Below, piece after piece: positions 24,620 through 32,840 of a stretch of DNA of 64,000 bases (position 1 is its first letter; the number at the start of each line of letters is the position of its first letter). The notes beneath the pieces were generated by a model. The model did no database searches. It had not been told where the DNA came from and worked only from the letters and a program-made list of their open reading frames with translations. The DNA is from Natronorubrum sulfidifaciens JCM 14089. Its GTDB lineage: Archaea; Halobacteriota; Halobacteria; Halobacteriales; Natrialbaceae. The stretch spans positions 110,799 to 174,798 of the forward strand of contig NZ_AOHX01000043.1 of assembly GCF_000337735.1 (NCBI RefSeq). Reading direction: 5' to 3'. Both the position numbers and the translations under genes were made by a program.

Positions 24620-25234
24620 ATGGAATCGGAACTGTCCGTCAGGGATATCTTGGCGACTGAATACGTCGGCGTGAGCGAGTCGGACACCGTTCGCGGTGCA
24701 GTCGAACTCATGCGCGAGGAACGAGCGAGTTGCGTGCTCGTCGTCCGCGGCAGCGACCCGGTCGGTATCATGACCGAGTGGGACGTCCTCGGCGTCGTCG
24801 CCGACGACCACAAGCCGGACGAGACGACCGTCGGCGACGTGATGACGTCGCCGGTGATCTCGTTCGGGCCCGACCGAGCGCTCACCGACGCCGCCAGCAC
24901 GATGGCCAGAGAGAACATCCGAAACATCGTAATCGAAGACGACGACGGTGTGCTGGGACTGGTGACCCAGCGGGACGTCATCGCTGCAGCGGGCTCGTTT
25001 CAGGCCACGATGACGCCGACGCGCTCGAACGGCCCACTCGAGGGCGAGCGGCCGGCTGACGACCGCCAGTCCCGGTCGAGTGCCGCCGCCGGCGACGAGT
25101 TCGAGTCGCCAGTGATGACGAACGGCGGTGACGAGTACACGACACAGGGGGTCTGTGAGGCCTGTGGCTCGCTTGCGGACTCGCTGTGGGAGTCGAACGG
25201 ACAGCTCGTCTGTGCGGATTGCCGGACCGTGTAA
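24620..25234 (+). CDS. two-CBS-domain protein with C-terminal zinc ribbon
   Basis: This 204-residue protein has tandem CBS motifs: SVRDILATEYVGVSESDTVR to GIMTEWDVLGVVADD, and TVGDVMTSPVISFGPDRALT to GLVTQRDVIAAAGSF. Together they would form a Bateman module that binds adenine nucleotides. An acidic, disordered linker (about 135-175) leads to a zinc ribbon with CEACGSLADSLWESNGQLVC and a final CxxC (CADC). CBS plus zinc-ribbon pairs are common in haloarchaea as regulators of unknown targets. The ATG at 24620 sits at a TATA-like agcttttagcc about 30 nt upstream. Confidence 0.88.
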   Translation: MESELSVRDILATEYVGVSESDTVRGAVELMREERASCVLVVRGSDPVGIMTEWDVLGVVADDHKPDETTVGDVMTSPVISFGPDRALTDAASTMARENIRNIVIEDDDGVLGLVTQRDVIAAAGSFQATMTPTRSNGPLEGERPADDRQSRSSAAAGDEFESPVMTNGGDEYTTQGVCEACGSLADSLWESNGQLVCADCRTV

Positions 25235-25376
25235 TCGACCGCTCGTGGTCACACCCCTCTACGACACCGTGTGTCTGTTCCGACATGACTGTGCCACAGT
25301 TGGTCCGTGATAGCAGTTACCGATCGTGATTTCTCCGATAGAAAGACCTTTCGGGGGTCGCGGTGGACTGTCGATA

Positions 25377-26603
25377 ATGACCGATACCCTCGACGACCTC
25401 AACGTCGAAGGGACCACCGTCGGCGTCCGCATCGACGTCAATAGCCCAATCGGAGACGACGGCATGCTCGCCGACGATGCCCGACTACGCGCCCACGTTG
25501 ACACGCTCTCGGAACTGATCGAGCGTGGCGGCCGGGTGGCCGTCCTCGCCCATCAGGGCCGTCCCGGCGGTGACGACTTCGTCACCCTTGAATCGCACGC
25601 CGATCGACTCTCGAAACTGCTCGACCATCCCGTCGACTACGTCGACGCCACGTTCAGCAAGGCCGCCCGCGAGGCCGTTTCGAACCTCGAGAACGGCGAC
25701 TGCGTCGTCCTCGAGAACACGCGCTTTTACAGCGAGGAGTACATGGAGTTCGAACCCGAGCGAGCCGCTCAAACCCATCTCGTAACGGGGCTGGCACCGG
25801 TGCTCGACGCCTACGTCAACGACGCCTTCGCCGCGGCCCACCGCTCGCAGCCGTCGCTCGTCGGCTTTCCAACCGTCCTCCCCGGCTACGCCGGTCGCGT
25901 GATGGAATCCGAACTCGACACGCTCGGCACAATCGAAGAGACGCCCGAGCCCCGAATCTACGTCCTTGGGGGTGCGAAAGTCTCCGACTCGATCGACGTC
26001 GCCTGGAGCGTTCTCGAGAAGGGGCTGGCCGACCACGTCCTCACGACGGGCGTCGTCGGCAACGTCTTCCTCATCGCCGACGGCGTCGACCTTGGCGATG
26101 CGAGCTCCGATTTCATCTACGATCAGGGCTACTGGGACGAGATCGACCGCGCCGCCGACTTACTCGACGCCTACGGCGAACGGGTCGCGCTGCCACGTGA
26201 CGTCGCCGTCGAACGCGACGGCCAGCGACACGAACTCGGCATCAACGCCTTGCCGCCACAGGACGACGAGGCCGCGATGGATATCGGGAGTTCGACGCTC
26301 GCTTACTACAGGCGCTTGCTCGAGGATGCGGGCACAGTGATCCTCAACGGGCCCGCCGGCGTCTTCGAAGACGAGGCTTTCGAGAAAGGGACCCGAACGC
26401 TCTACAACGCAGCGACGGACGTCGAGACGAGCATCGTCGGCGGCGGCGATACGGCCTCGGCCCTGCGTCAACTCGGTGTCGAGGGCTTCTCCCACGTCAG
26501 CACTGGTGGCGGTGCCGCGTTACGAATGCTCACCGCGGAACCGCTTCCCGCGGTCACGGCCCTCGAGAATGGCCCCACACACCAACAGCCAGCCGACGAT
26601 TGA
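25377..26603 (+). CDS. pgk: phosphoglycerate kinase
   Basis: This 408-residue glycolytic and gluconeogenic enzyme transfers phosphate between 1,3-bisphosphoglycerate and ADP. The N-domain has VGVRIDVNSPIGDDG, where canonical PGK has RVDLNVP, then AVLAHQGRPGGDDFVTLESH and CVVLENTRFYSEEYM. The C-domain has VLGGAKVSDSIDVAWSVLEK, VILNGPAGVFEDEAFEKGT and SIVGGGDTASALRQLGVEGF, then HVSTGGGAALRMLTAEPLP. The start ATG 25377 is preferred over a GTG 17 codons upstream. The last 35 bases overlap the GNAT gene in another frame, suggesting co-transcription. Confidence 0.95.
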   Translation: MTDTLDDLNVEGTTVGVRIDVNSPIGDDGMLADDARLRAHVDTLSELIERGGRVAVLAHQGRPGGDDFVTLESHADRLSKLLDHPVDYVDATFSKAAREAVSNLENGDCVVLENTRFYSEEYMEFEPERAAQTHLVTGLAPVLDAYVNDAFAAAHRSQPSLVGFPTVLPGYAGRVMESELDTLGTIEETPEPRIYVLGGAKVSDSIDVAWSVLEKGLADHVLTTGVVGNVFLIADGVDLGDASSDFIYDQGYWDEIDRAADLLDAYGERVALPRDVAVERDGQRHELGINALPPQDDEAAMDIGSSTLAYYRRLLEDAGTVILNGPAGVFEDEAFEKGTRTLYNAATDVETSIVGGGDTASALRQLGVEGFSHVSTGGGAALRMLTAEPLPAVTALENGPTHQQPADD

Positions 26604-27093
26604 GCATGCGACCCACGGCGACATCGACGCCGTCGCGGACTGTTGGGTTCGTCTCGCTCGAGACCAGCGAGCGTACGGCTCGGTCGTCTGCGCCGATGAC
26701 AACCGGGCGACGATGCGGGAGACTCTCGCGGCCTATCAGGTCAACGACGGCCTGCTCGTCGCCCGCGTCGACGGCCACCTCGTCGGCTTCGCCTCGTTTA
26801 CCGTCGAACACGGCACGCTCGATCTCGATGTCACACGCGGCCACCTGTCGAACATCTACGTCGAGCCGAACTATCGCGGCCGTGGCATCGGCACCGCGTT
26901 GCTCGAGGCGGTCGAGGACGCGCTGGCCGACCGTGGGGTAGAGGCACTCGCCCTCGAGGTGATGGCCGACAACGAGGCGGCACGCCGGTTTTACGCTCGA
27001 CAGGGGTACGACACCCACCGGGTCACAATGGCACGGTCGCTCACGGAGACGGCGTCGTCGAAAAACGATACACACTCAAAGGAGGACCACTAA
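26569..27093 (+). CDS. GNAT-family N-acetyltransferase
   Basis: This 174-residue acetyltransferase starts MAPHTNSQPTIEHATHGDID, inside the 3' end of pgk. The acetyl-CoA binding motif A is NIYVEPNYRGRGIGTALLEA (RGRGIG), preceded by VGFASFTVEHGTLDLDV and followed by ALALEVMADNEAARRFYARQ with the motif B Tyr. The start overlaps pgk by 35 bases, so translational coupling is likely. The substrate cannot be deduced; N-terminal or small-molecule acetylation are both possible. It ends 11 bases before tRNA-Thr. Confidence 0.88.
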   Translation: MAPHTNSQPTIEHATHGDIDAVADCWVRLARDQRAYGSVVCADDNRATMRETLAAYQVNDGLLVARVDGHLVGFASFTVEHGTLDLDVTRGHLSNIYVEPNYRGRGIGTALLEAVEDALADRGVEALALEVMADNEAARRFYARQGYDTHRVTMARSLTETASSKNDTHSKEDH

Positions 27094-27104
27094 TCGAAGA
27101 CTGC

Positions 27105-27178
27105 GCCAGGGGAGCATGGGTGGTTCATGCACTCGACTTGTAATCGAGACTCCCGGGGTTCAAATCCCCGCCCTGGCT
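27105..27178 (+). tRNA. tRNA-Thr(UGU)
   Basis: A 74-nt tRNA. Acceptor strands gccaggg (27105-27111) and ccctggc (27171-27177) pair, with the discriminator at 27178. The anticodon arm ctcga-cttgtaa-tcgag gives TGT. The T arm cgggg-ttcaaat-ccccg is intact. No intron, no encoded CCA. Unlike tRNA-Ser and tRNA-Lys here, no 3'-end copy follows; a dispersed hairpin repeat starts at the next base. Confidence 0.93.
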
Positions 27179-27245
27179 TGAGACGGATTGCTGTCCCGAT
27201 GTTCCACCGATCGCCACACGGGTTGGCGATCGGCGGAACGTAACT
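27179..27245 (+). repeat. dispersed hairpin repeat, copy 2
   Basis: The first 24 bases match copy 1 at 21857. The next part is a long hairpin: gttccaccgatcgcca pairs with tggcgatcggcggaac, allowing one or two G-T or mismatch positions. It begins directly after the discriminator base of tRNA-Thr. The element is about 65 bp and has no coding frame. Confidence 0.6.
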
Positions 27246-27525
27246 CCAGGAACCCGTATGAGACGTTTTCGTTGACACTGAAAGGGAGTGACGACCTCAG
27301 GTACTGCCCACGACTTCGCGAGGTCGTCACTGGTGGTGTCTCAGTCAGCTGTGAAAGACGAGGGCCGATATCTCAGAGTGAGAACGCCATTCGTGGCAAC
27401 GACTGGTGTTCTACCCCCGCCCTCTGTGAGAACGTGATAGACTGTGATAATTCTACAGCCAAAGCATGTTGGGTGAGTTGCCGTTGGGCGGGCGGTCGGC
27501 GGATATCCGACTCGCTCGAGGCGAG
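27246..27525. other. 280-bp gap with a 12-bp inverted repeat and a terminator-like hairpin
   Basis: agtgacgacctc (27287-27298) and gaggtcgtcact (27320-27331) are perfect inverted repeats with a 21-nt loop, and gacac/gtgtc outside them extends the stem. Near the right edge gactcgc-tcgag-gcgagtc (27509-27527) forms a 7-bp hairpin over the stop of the leftward gene, possibly a terminator. I see no convincing gene in the rest. Confidence 0.45.
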
Positions 27526-28644
27526 TCAGAGGAATTCAGTCTCGAGGTCATCGCCGTCGGGGTCGATACCGGGAACGATCGTGTCCCACAGCGGGTCTGA
27601 CGTGACCGTCCCATCGCCCGTAATCACCCACGGGATGAGCTGGCAGAAATCACAGCGACCGCTGGCGACGGCGAGCGTCGCCGTATCCGACGCACCCGAG
27701 ACGTCGCTCACGTCGAGCAGTCGATCAGCCTGACTGAGCCACCAGACGACGCGCTCGAGGTTCTCGTCCGGATCAGTGACATCGACCTCGAGTGTTGTCC
27801 CCTCGGGACTGAGTTCGAGGGTTCCTGGCTCCGGCCGTGTCGCGTCGATCGTGGGTGACTCGAGTCCGTCCGGTGTGACGGTGACTGTCCAGTTCGCCCG
27901 GTACTGCTCGCCATCGACGTCGACGCCGGCAACGACTTCGTAGGACTCCTCATGCGCGTCGTTGTCGTCGGTTTCGAACGTCTCCTGCCAGTAATGGGCG
28001 TCCTGTTCGACGTAGTAGACGCCCTGCCACGGATCTGCCAGCGTATCGCCGACGTTCTCGCCGTCGATCCACCACGTGGTCGTCTGGCCGGCATCGGGCT
28101 CGACGGCCCCGACTTCGAAGTGAACCGTCGTCTCCGACTGGACGGCCAGTTCGGGGTCGGGAAACTGCAGTTCAGAATTCAGTTCGTTGGTCGGGCGGAG
28201 GCGAACGGTCCGTTCGTCGGCGTCGCCGTTGATTTCGGCCCGGACCGTCACCTCGTCGTCGTCCGAGACGGGTTCGGTTCGGTAGCTCGAGGGAAACGGC
28301 CGTTCGCGCTCGCCGGGACCGATGGTGAGCGTGACGTTCCCCACCGGCTCGCCATCGACGAAACACTCGAGCGTCGGCCGGATCGCCTCATCGGTCAGGT
28401 TCTCAATCTCGACGGTCCACTCGAGGAGGGCTCCGCCGGTAATCTCGTCCGGGAGTTCGACGATGCGGACGGAGACTGGTGTCTCTTCGCCGTCGGCAGA
28501 GCCAGTGTCAGCGTCGGTGTCGGATGCACCCTCGTCTGCGGTGGTGGTGTCGGCTGTGTCGTCGCCGAGCGTTGCGGTCCCGACGGCCGCAGCCGGAACG
28601 AGGCTCCCTACTGTAACCGCTCGGAGAAGCGTTCGCCGATTCAC
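27526..28644 (-). CDS. secreted Ig-like domain protein
   Basis: This 372-residue protein begins MNRRTLLRAVTVGSLVPAAA from a GTG at 28644. The NRRTLL motif and hydrophobic stretch suggest a Tat signal. An acidic Thr/Asp linker (about 28-55) follows, then two or three beta-sandwich domains: TGGALLEWTVEIENLTDEAI (CARDB-like), VHFEVGAVEPDAGQTTTWWI, and TPDGLESPTIDATRPEPGTL. CDFC in ASGRCDFCQLIPWVI is an unusual Cys pair that could bind metal or form a disulfide. No enzyme motif is seen. Probably an exported surface or adhesion-type protein; function unknown. Confidence 0.75.
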   Translation of the reverse strand: MNRRTLLRAVTVGSLVPAAAVGTATLGDDTADTTTADEGASDTDADTGSADGEETPVSVRIVELPDEITGGALLEWTVEIENLTDEAIRPTLECFVDGEPVGNVTLTIGPGERERPFPSSYRTEPVSDDDEVTVRAEINGDADERTVRLRPTNELNSELQFPDPELAVQSETTVHFEVGAVEPDAGQTTTWWIDGENVGDTLADPWQGVYYVEQDAHYWQETFETDDNDAHEESYEVVAGVDVDGEQYRANWTVTVTPDGLESPTIDATRPEPGTLELSPEGTTLEVDVTDPDENLERVVWWLSQADRLLDVSDVSGASDTATLAVASGRCDFCQLIPWVITGDGTVTSDPLWDTIVPGIDPDGDDLETEFL

Positions 28645-28886
28645 GTCTCAACCCTCATACCGACTCTCAATCCGAAATCACAGCATAAGTGCGTGCCATC
28701 GTTGTCCAGTCAAATTGGACATTGGAAACGCATGAACACTCCAGTCGTTCCGATGGTAGAGCTTACAGGACTGTTGTGTCCGCATAACGCCGAGGCGACC
28801 GTTCCACGCTCGGCGACTCGAGCGACGTTCGAGCGACACGGACATCGAACAGCGACAGGACGCGAGAGCGACGGAAAAAGCGACAC
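28645..28886. other. 242-bp region upstream of the secreted protein, no gene seen
   Basis: It contains a short dyad gtcca-gtcaaat-tggac near 28710 and otherwise ordinary GC. Acidic, haloarchaeal-looking frames are absent on both strands. The left edge should hold the promoter of the leftward secreted-protein gene. Confidence 0.35.
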
Positions 28887-28972
28887 CTATAGTAGCCACT
28901 GAACGTCAGTGCACACCTGACCGCACGATGGCTGTGCGGTCAGTGTGTAAATCGGTTCAGTTGTTACTATAG
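28887..28972. mobile_element. 86-bp palindromic MITE, copy 1
   Basis: The ends ctatagtagccactgaac and gttcagttgttactatag are imperfect terminal inverted repeats. Inside, ctgaccgcac pairs perfectly with gtgcggtcag around gatggct, so the whole element can fold into one long hairpin. A second copy lies at 44856-44939 with a matching pair of changes in the stem. It is too short to encode a transposase; an IS elsewhere presumably mobilises it. Confidence 0.8.
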
Positions 28973-28999
28973 AGCCGATCGGACGATCGTTCGTGCTGC

Positions 29000-29626
29000 C
29001 TACTCGGCACATCTCGCGATCCGCGCGTCCCCCGAGAGCGCGTCGACGTGGACGTGGACAGTCAACCCGTCGGTTTCGAACGGGACGATCCACGAGGCGC
29101 TCGTTCGGTGTGGGTCCTCGAGCACCGTTGGCTCGTCCGCCCTGACCGCGTCGGCCTCGGCTGCGAGGGTCTTGCGGGCGATCCGTTCGGCCTCGGCGGC
29201 GTCGGTGATCCGTATCTCGTCGGTCAGGCGGACGGTCACGACCGGGACGTCGGCCATGCGGACGACGCGTTCGGTGACACTGCCGACCAGCACCCGATCG
29301 AGGCCGGTTCGGCCCTGTGTCCCCATGACGATCATGTCGACGTCGTGGTCGTCGGCGTACGCGAGGATTTCCTCGTGCGGAACTCCCTGTTCGACCGCCG
29401 TGACGGCCTCCACGCCGTCTCGAGTCGCTTCGGCCTCGATCCGTTCGACAGCGCGGTGGGCGGCGGGCGTCGCGGCGTCGTTCTGGAGCGTCCCGAGCGG
29501 GCCTTCGGGCACGACCGAGAGGGCATGAATCGTCGCCCCGAACCGGTCAGCGATCGTCAGCCCGTGGGTGATGGACTGGCGCGTTCCGTCGCTCCCGTCC
29601 GTCGGAACGAGGACGTTCTGATACAT
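29000..29626 (-). CDS. universal stress protein with C-terminal extension
   Basis: This 208-residue protein has a normal UspA domain in residues 1-140: MYQNVLVPTDGSDGTRQSIT at the start and the ATP-binding motif VMGTQGRTGLDRVLVGSVTE near 110. After VTVRLTDEIRI it continues for about 65 residues (ARKTLAAEADAVRADEPTVL, WIVPFETDGLTVHVHVDALS), a segment not found in ordinary Usp proteins that resembles a PepSY-type ligand-binding module. The role of the extra domain is unknown. ATG 29626 is standard. Confidence 0.85.
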   Translation of the reverse strand: MYQNVLVPTDGSDGTRQSITHGLTIADRFGATIHALSVVPEGPLGTLQNDAATPAAHRAVERIEAEATRDGVEAVTAVEQGVPHEEILAYADDHDVDMIVMGTQGRTGLDRVLVGSVTERVVRMADVPVVTVRLTDEIRITDAAEAERIARKTLAAEADAVRADEPTVLEDPHRTSASWIVPFETDGLTVHVHVDALSGDARIARCAE

Positions 29627-29796
29627 TACTGCGGCGTTAGGAGCACGGACGTAATAGCGTGCCGGCTACATTCGAACGGCACTCGCAGACGACTCCCGTG
29701 TCCCAGAACCGGATCGGTACTCTCCTCGAGAACCGGGCAATCTCGATACCATTTGGTAATTCTTTTCACGATGTATGCAAACGTAGCTCACGTCGC

Positions 29797-31395
29797 ATGA
29801 CAAATCTTGTCACAAATCTCGCGGCCGCCGTCGATGAGTACGGTGGAAATACCGCGATCGGCTATCAGGGGACCGAAACGAGTTACGAGGAGTTCTGGGG
29901 GCAGACGGGTGCCTTTGCCACTGCGCTTGCAGAACACGGCGTCGGAGCCGGTGATCGGGTCGCGATCTATCTGCCGAACGTGCCGCCGTTTCTGATCGCG
30001 TTCCACGGGACGCTTCGCGCCGGTGGGGCCGTCGTTCCGATGAATCCGCAGTACAAAGCCCGCGAGATCGGCCACCTGCTCGGCGACAGCGAGGCCGCAG
30101 TCGTCGTCGCGTTGGCCGATCTGGTCCCGTTCGTCAACGCGGTCAAAGACGACACGAGCGTCGAACACGTCGTCAGCGTTGGTGGCGAGGCGGAGGGCGC
30201 AACCGCGCTCGAGGACTTCCTCGAGCCCGGCGATCCCGATATCGTCGAGCGAGCCGACGACGACGTGGCGGTACAGCCCTATACGTCAGGAACGACTGGC
30301 CAACCCAAGGGCGTCCAGCTCACCCACAAGAACCTCGCCTCGAACGCCCAATCCGCAGCCGAGCTCATCCCCGACGGGATTCGATCGGACGACAAACAGC
30401 TCGGCGTCCTCCCGCTGTTTCACATCTACGGCATGACCGTCGTGATGAACTCGACGCTGTTCAACGGCGGGGCGTTCTACCCGCTGCCGTCGTGGGACGC
30501 ACAGGAAGCCGTCTCGGTGATCGAAGACGAGGAACTGACGCTGATGCACGGCGTCCCGGCGATGTACAACGACATCATCAACCAGCCGAACGCCGAGGCG
30601 TTCGACCTCTCGTCGCTACGGCTGTGTGGCGTCGGCGGTGCCGGCATCCCGGTCGAGGTACTGCGTCGATTCGAAGAACTGTACGAGCCGAAGCTCTACG
30701 AGGGCTACGGGCTGACCGAGACGAGCCCGGTCACGCACTTCAACAGCCCGGTCAAAGGCCGCCGCGTCGGCAGCATCGGCAAGACCGTCCCCGGCGTCGA
30801 CTCGCGGGTCGTCACGGACGCGTTCGAGGACGTCCCACCGGTCGAGGACGGGCCAGTCGACGAGGACGAGGCGAATCTCGACGAGATCACCGGCGAAATC
30901 GTCGTCGCCGGGCCGAACGTCATGAGCGGCTACTACGGGCTGCCCGAGGCCAACGAGGCAGCGTTCACCGAGGACGGCGGCCGAACGTGGTTCCACACGG
31001 GCGATCTGGGTTATCGCGACGAAGACGGCTTCTTCTACGTCGTCGACCGGGAGAAACACATGATCGTCACCGGCGGCTACAACGTCTACCCGCGGGAGGT
31101 CGAGGAGTTGCTCTTCGAGCACGAGGCGGTCGCCGACGCCGCCGTCGCCGGGATACCCGACGAGCGCCGCGGCGAAACCGTCAAAGCGTTCGTCGTCCCC
31201 ACGCCCGACGCCGACATCACCGAAGCCGAACTCAAGGAGTACTGCCTGACGAATCTCGCGGAGTACAAACACCCGCGTGAGATCGAGTTCGTCGAGGAAC
31301 TCCCGCGGACGACGACCGGCAAAGTCCAGAAGTTCAAACTCCGCGAACGAGAGGAGCGTGCGGAGGGCACGGAGCCGGAAACGGAGGCCGAGTGA
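29797..31395 (+). CDS. acyl-CoA synthetase (AMP-forming, long-chain fatty acid type)
   Basis: This 532-residue adenylate-forming enzyme activates a carboxylic acid with ATP and CoA. Motifs are in order: YTSGTTGQPKGVQLTHKN (P-loop A3), LYEGYGLTETSPVTHF, WFHTGDLGYRDEDGFFYVVD and the C-domain hinge DREKHMIVTGGYNVYPREVE. The catalytic Lys lies in RTTTGKVQKFKLR near the end. I begin at ATG 29797 (MTNLVTNLAAAVDEYGGNTA) since the upstream extension is not conserved-looking. Its stop overlaps the next start (TGATG), so it forms an operon with an enoyl-CoA hydratase, pointing to fatty or aromatic acid breakdown. Confidence 0.92.
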   Translation: MTNLVTNLAAAVDEYGGNTAIGYQGTETSYEEFWGQTGAFATALAEHGVGAGDRVAIYLPNVPPFLIAFHGTLRAGGAVVPMNPQYKAREIGHLLGDSEAAVVVALADLVPFVNAVKDDTSVEHVVSVGGEAEGATALEDFLEPGDPDIVERADDDVAVQPYTSGTTGQPKGVQLTHKNLASNAQSAAELIPDGIRSDDKQLGVLPLFHIYGMTVVMNSTLFNGGAFYPLPSWDAQEAVSVIEDEELTLMHGVPAMYNDIINQPNAEAFDLSSLRLCGVGGAGIPVEVLRRFEELYEPKLYEGYGLTETSPVTHFNSPVKGRRVGSIGKTVPGVDSRVVTDAFEDVPPVEDGPVDEDEANLDEITGEIVVAGPNVMSGYYGLPEANEAAFTEDGGRTWFHTGDLGYRDEDGFFYVVDREKHMIVTGGYNVYPREVEELLFEHEAVADAAVAGIPDERRGETVKAFVVPTPDADITEAELKEYCLTNLAEYKHPREIEFVEELPRTTTGKVQKFKLREREERAEGTEPETEAE

Positions 31396-32195
31396 TGGCG
31401 CTCGGTGAGGCAGTCCAACTCGAGATCAAGGCAGATGGGCCGGCGACCATCACGCTCGATCAGCCGGACCGCCGGAACGCCCTTTCGGAGGCGATCGCCA
31501 CCGGCATCTCGGAAGCCTTAGACGAGATCGAGGGCAGCGACGCCCGCTGTGTCCTCCTCGAGGGATCGGGCGGCTCGTTTTCGGCCGGCGGCGATATCGA
31601 GCGGATGGTCGAGGGGATTCAGCGTGACGTGCCGATCGACGAGCGCGTGCGCGCCCTCGAGCGGTCGACGAACGAACTGATCGGTCGGCTGGTGTCGGTT
31701 CCCATTCCGACGATTGCGCTCGTCGACGGAGCTGCCGTCGGCGCTGGCGCGAACCTCGCACTCGCGTGTGACATGCAACTGGCGAGCGAACGGGCCGCGT
31801 TCGGCTTCGTCTTCCGACAGGTCGGGCTGAGCGTCGACGCCGGCACCTCCTACCTGCTCCCGCGCGTCGTCGGCGAGAACGTTGCCAAAGAACTCGTCCT
31901 CACGGGCGACATTATCGGGGCCGATCGGGCACACGAGCTCGGCCTTGTAAATCACGTTTATGATACCGATGAGTTCGACGAGGCCGTCGAGACGTTCGTC
32001 GAGAAAATCGTCTCCGGTCCGCCGGTCGCGTTGCGCCACGCCAACCGACTGCTCGGTGAGGGCCTCGAGAAATCCCTCGAGCAGGCACTCACCGATGAAG
32101 CGGTCGCACAGGGGATCGCCTTCGCGACGGACGATCACGAGGAGGGTGTGACTGCGTTCTTCGAAGATCGCGAGCCCGAGTACGAGGGTCGCTGA
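31395..32195 (+). CDS. enoyl-CoA hydratase/isomerase (PaaG-like)
   Basis: This 266-residue crotonase-fold enzyme has GSGGSFSAGGDIERMVEGIQ (first oxyanion loop), IALVDGAAVGAGANLALACD (second oxyanion Gly) and FGFVFRQVGLSVDAGTSYLL. The usual hydratase Glu in the last motif is replaced, and only the Asp of GLxxDAG remains, as in PaaG-type isomerases. It may isomerise rather than hydrate its acyl-CoA. It starts at ATG 31395, overlapping the stop of the acyl-CoA synthetase, so the pair is co-translated. Confidence 0.9.
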   Translation: MALGEAVQLEIKADGPATITLDQPDRRNALSEAIATGISEALDEIEGSDARCVLLEGSGGSFSAGGDIERMVEGIQRDVPIDERVRALERSTNELIGRLVSVPIPTIALVDGAAVGAGANLALACDMQLASERAAFGFVFRQVGLSVDAGTSYLLPRVVGENVAKELVLTGDIIGADRAHELGLVNHVYDTDEFDEAVETFVEKIVSGPPVALRHANRLLGEGLEKSLEQALTDEAVAQGIAFATDDHEEGVTAFFEDREPEYEGR

Positions 32196-32249
32196 CGACA
32201 CCGGCGACAGCCGACTCGAGCGCGGGCAGACCGGGAGGTCGGGACCGTC

Positions 32250-32705
32250 TCACTCGGTCGGGTCACCACGAGTGCCGGTTGAAACCAGCGTCGACACCCG
32301 CGCGTTCTCCTTGAGTGAGAGGCCGCCACCGGCAACTGACAGCGGCAACAACGGCAGGTGATCACGGACCTGTACCGAGGGATGGGAGCCGCCGCGGGCG
32401 AGCAGTTCGTTTCGCGGCTGGAGCAAGAGCGGCTCGTCGAGGCCGGTCAGAAACTCGTTGTGCTGGATGACGTACTGGCCGCCCTCGAGGTGCCACCAGC
32501 CGAACTCGTCGTCCGGGTTTCGAGGGTCGGTCGCCACCGGCTCGAGGTCGGCGTCCTCGAGTTCGTCACCGCCGAAATCGAGTCGGCCGGGGGCGGCGAC
32601 CTCGTACACTGCGCTGACGGTCAGATCGATGCCATAGTCGTGAACCTGCGTCGGTTCGTACACGAGGTTATCGACGGCGTCGGCGAGTGGATTTTCGGCA
32701 GACAT
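32250..32705 (-). CDS. dCTP deaminase/dUTPase-like fold protein
   Basis: This protein of about 151 residues starts MSAENPLADAVDNLVYEPTQ and includes HDYGIDLTVSAVYEVAAPGR, GGQYVIQHNEFLTGLDEPLL, then QPRNELLARGGSHPSVQVRD. The arrangement resembles the dUTPase/dCTP-deaminase beta-barrel, where the strand after the Asp/Leu-rich segment and the SxxRxG-like motif bind nucleotide. Several catalytic residues of true dCTP deaminases are not evident, so activity is uncertain. I chose ATG 32705; longer frames add unrelated sequence. It converges with the enoyl-CoA hydratase gene. Confidence 0.6.
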   Translation of the reverse strand: MSAENPLADAVDNLVYEPTQVHDYGIDLTVSAVYEVAAPGRLDFGGDELEDADLEPVATDPRNPDDEFGWWHLEGGQYVIQHNEFLTGLDEPLLLQPRNELLARGGSHPSVQVRDHLPLLPLSVAGGGLSLKENARVSTLVSTGTRGDPTE

Positions 32706-32840
32706 TTCGGTTGCCCTGACGGTTTCGAGTGGCAAAAACGTGGTCCTCGAGCGGTCGGGTGATCGTCCGTTCGAACCGTCCCGACTCGAGAGCCGACAGA
32801 ACGGATACACATATGCACCGCCGACGCGACGGCACGCACA

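Noticed and set aside
27246-27525. Degenerate insertion sequence next to tRNA-Thr
   Set aside because: Apart from the inverted repeat, no transposase fragment or terminal repeats with target duplications could be seen.
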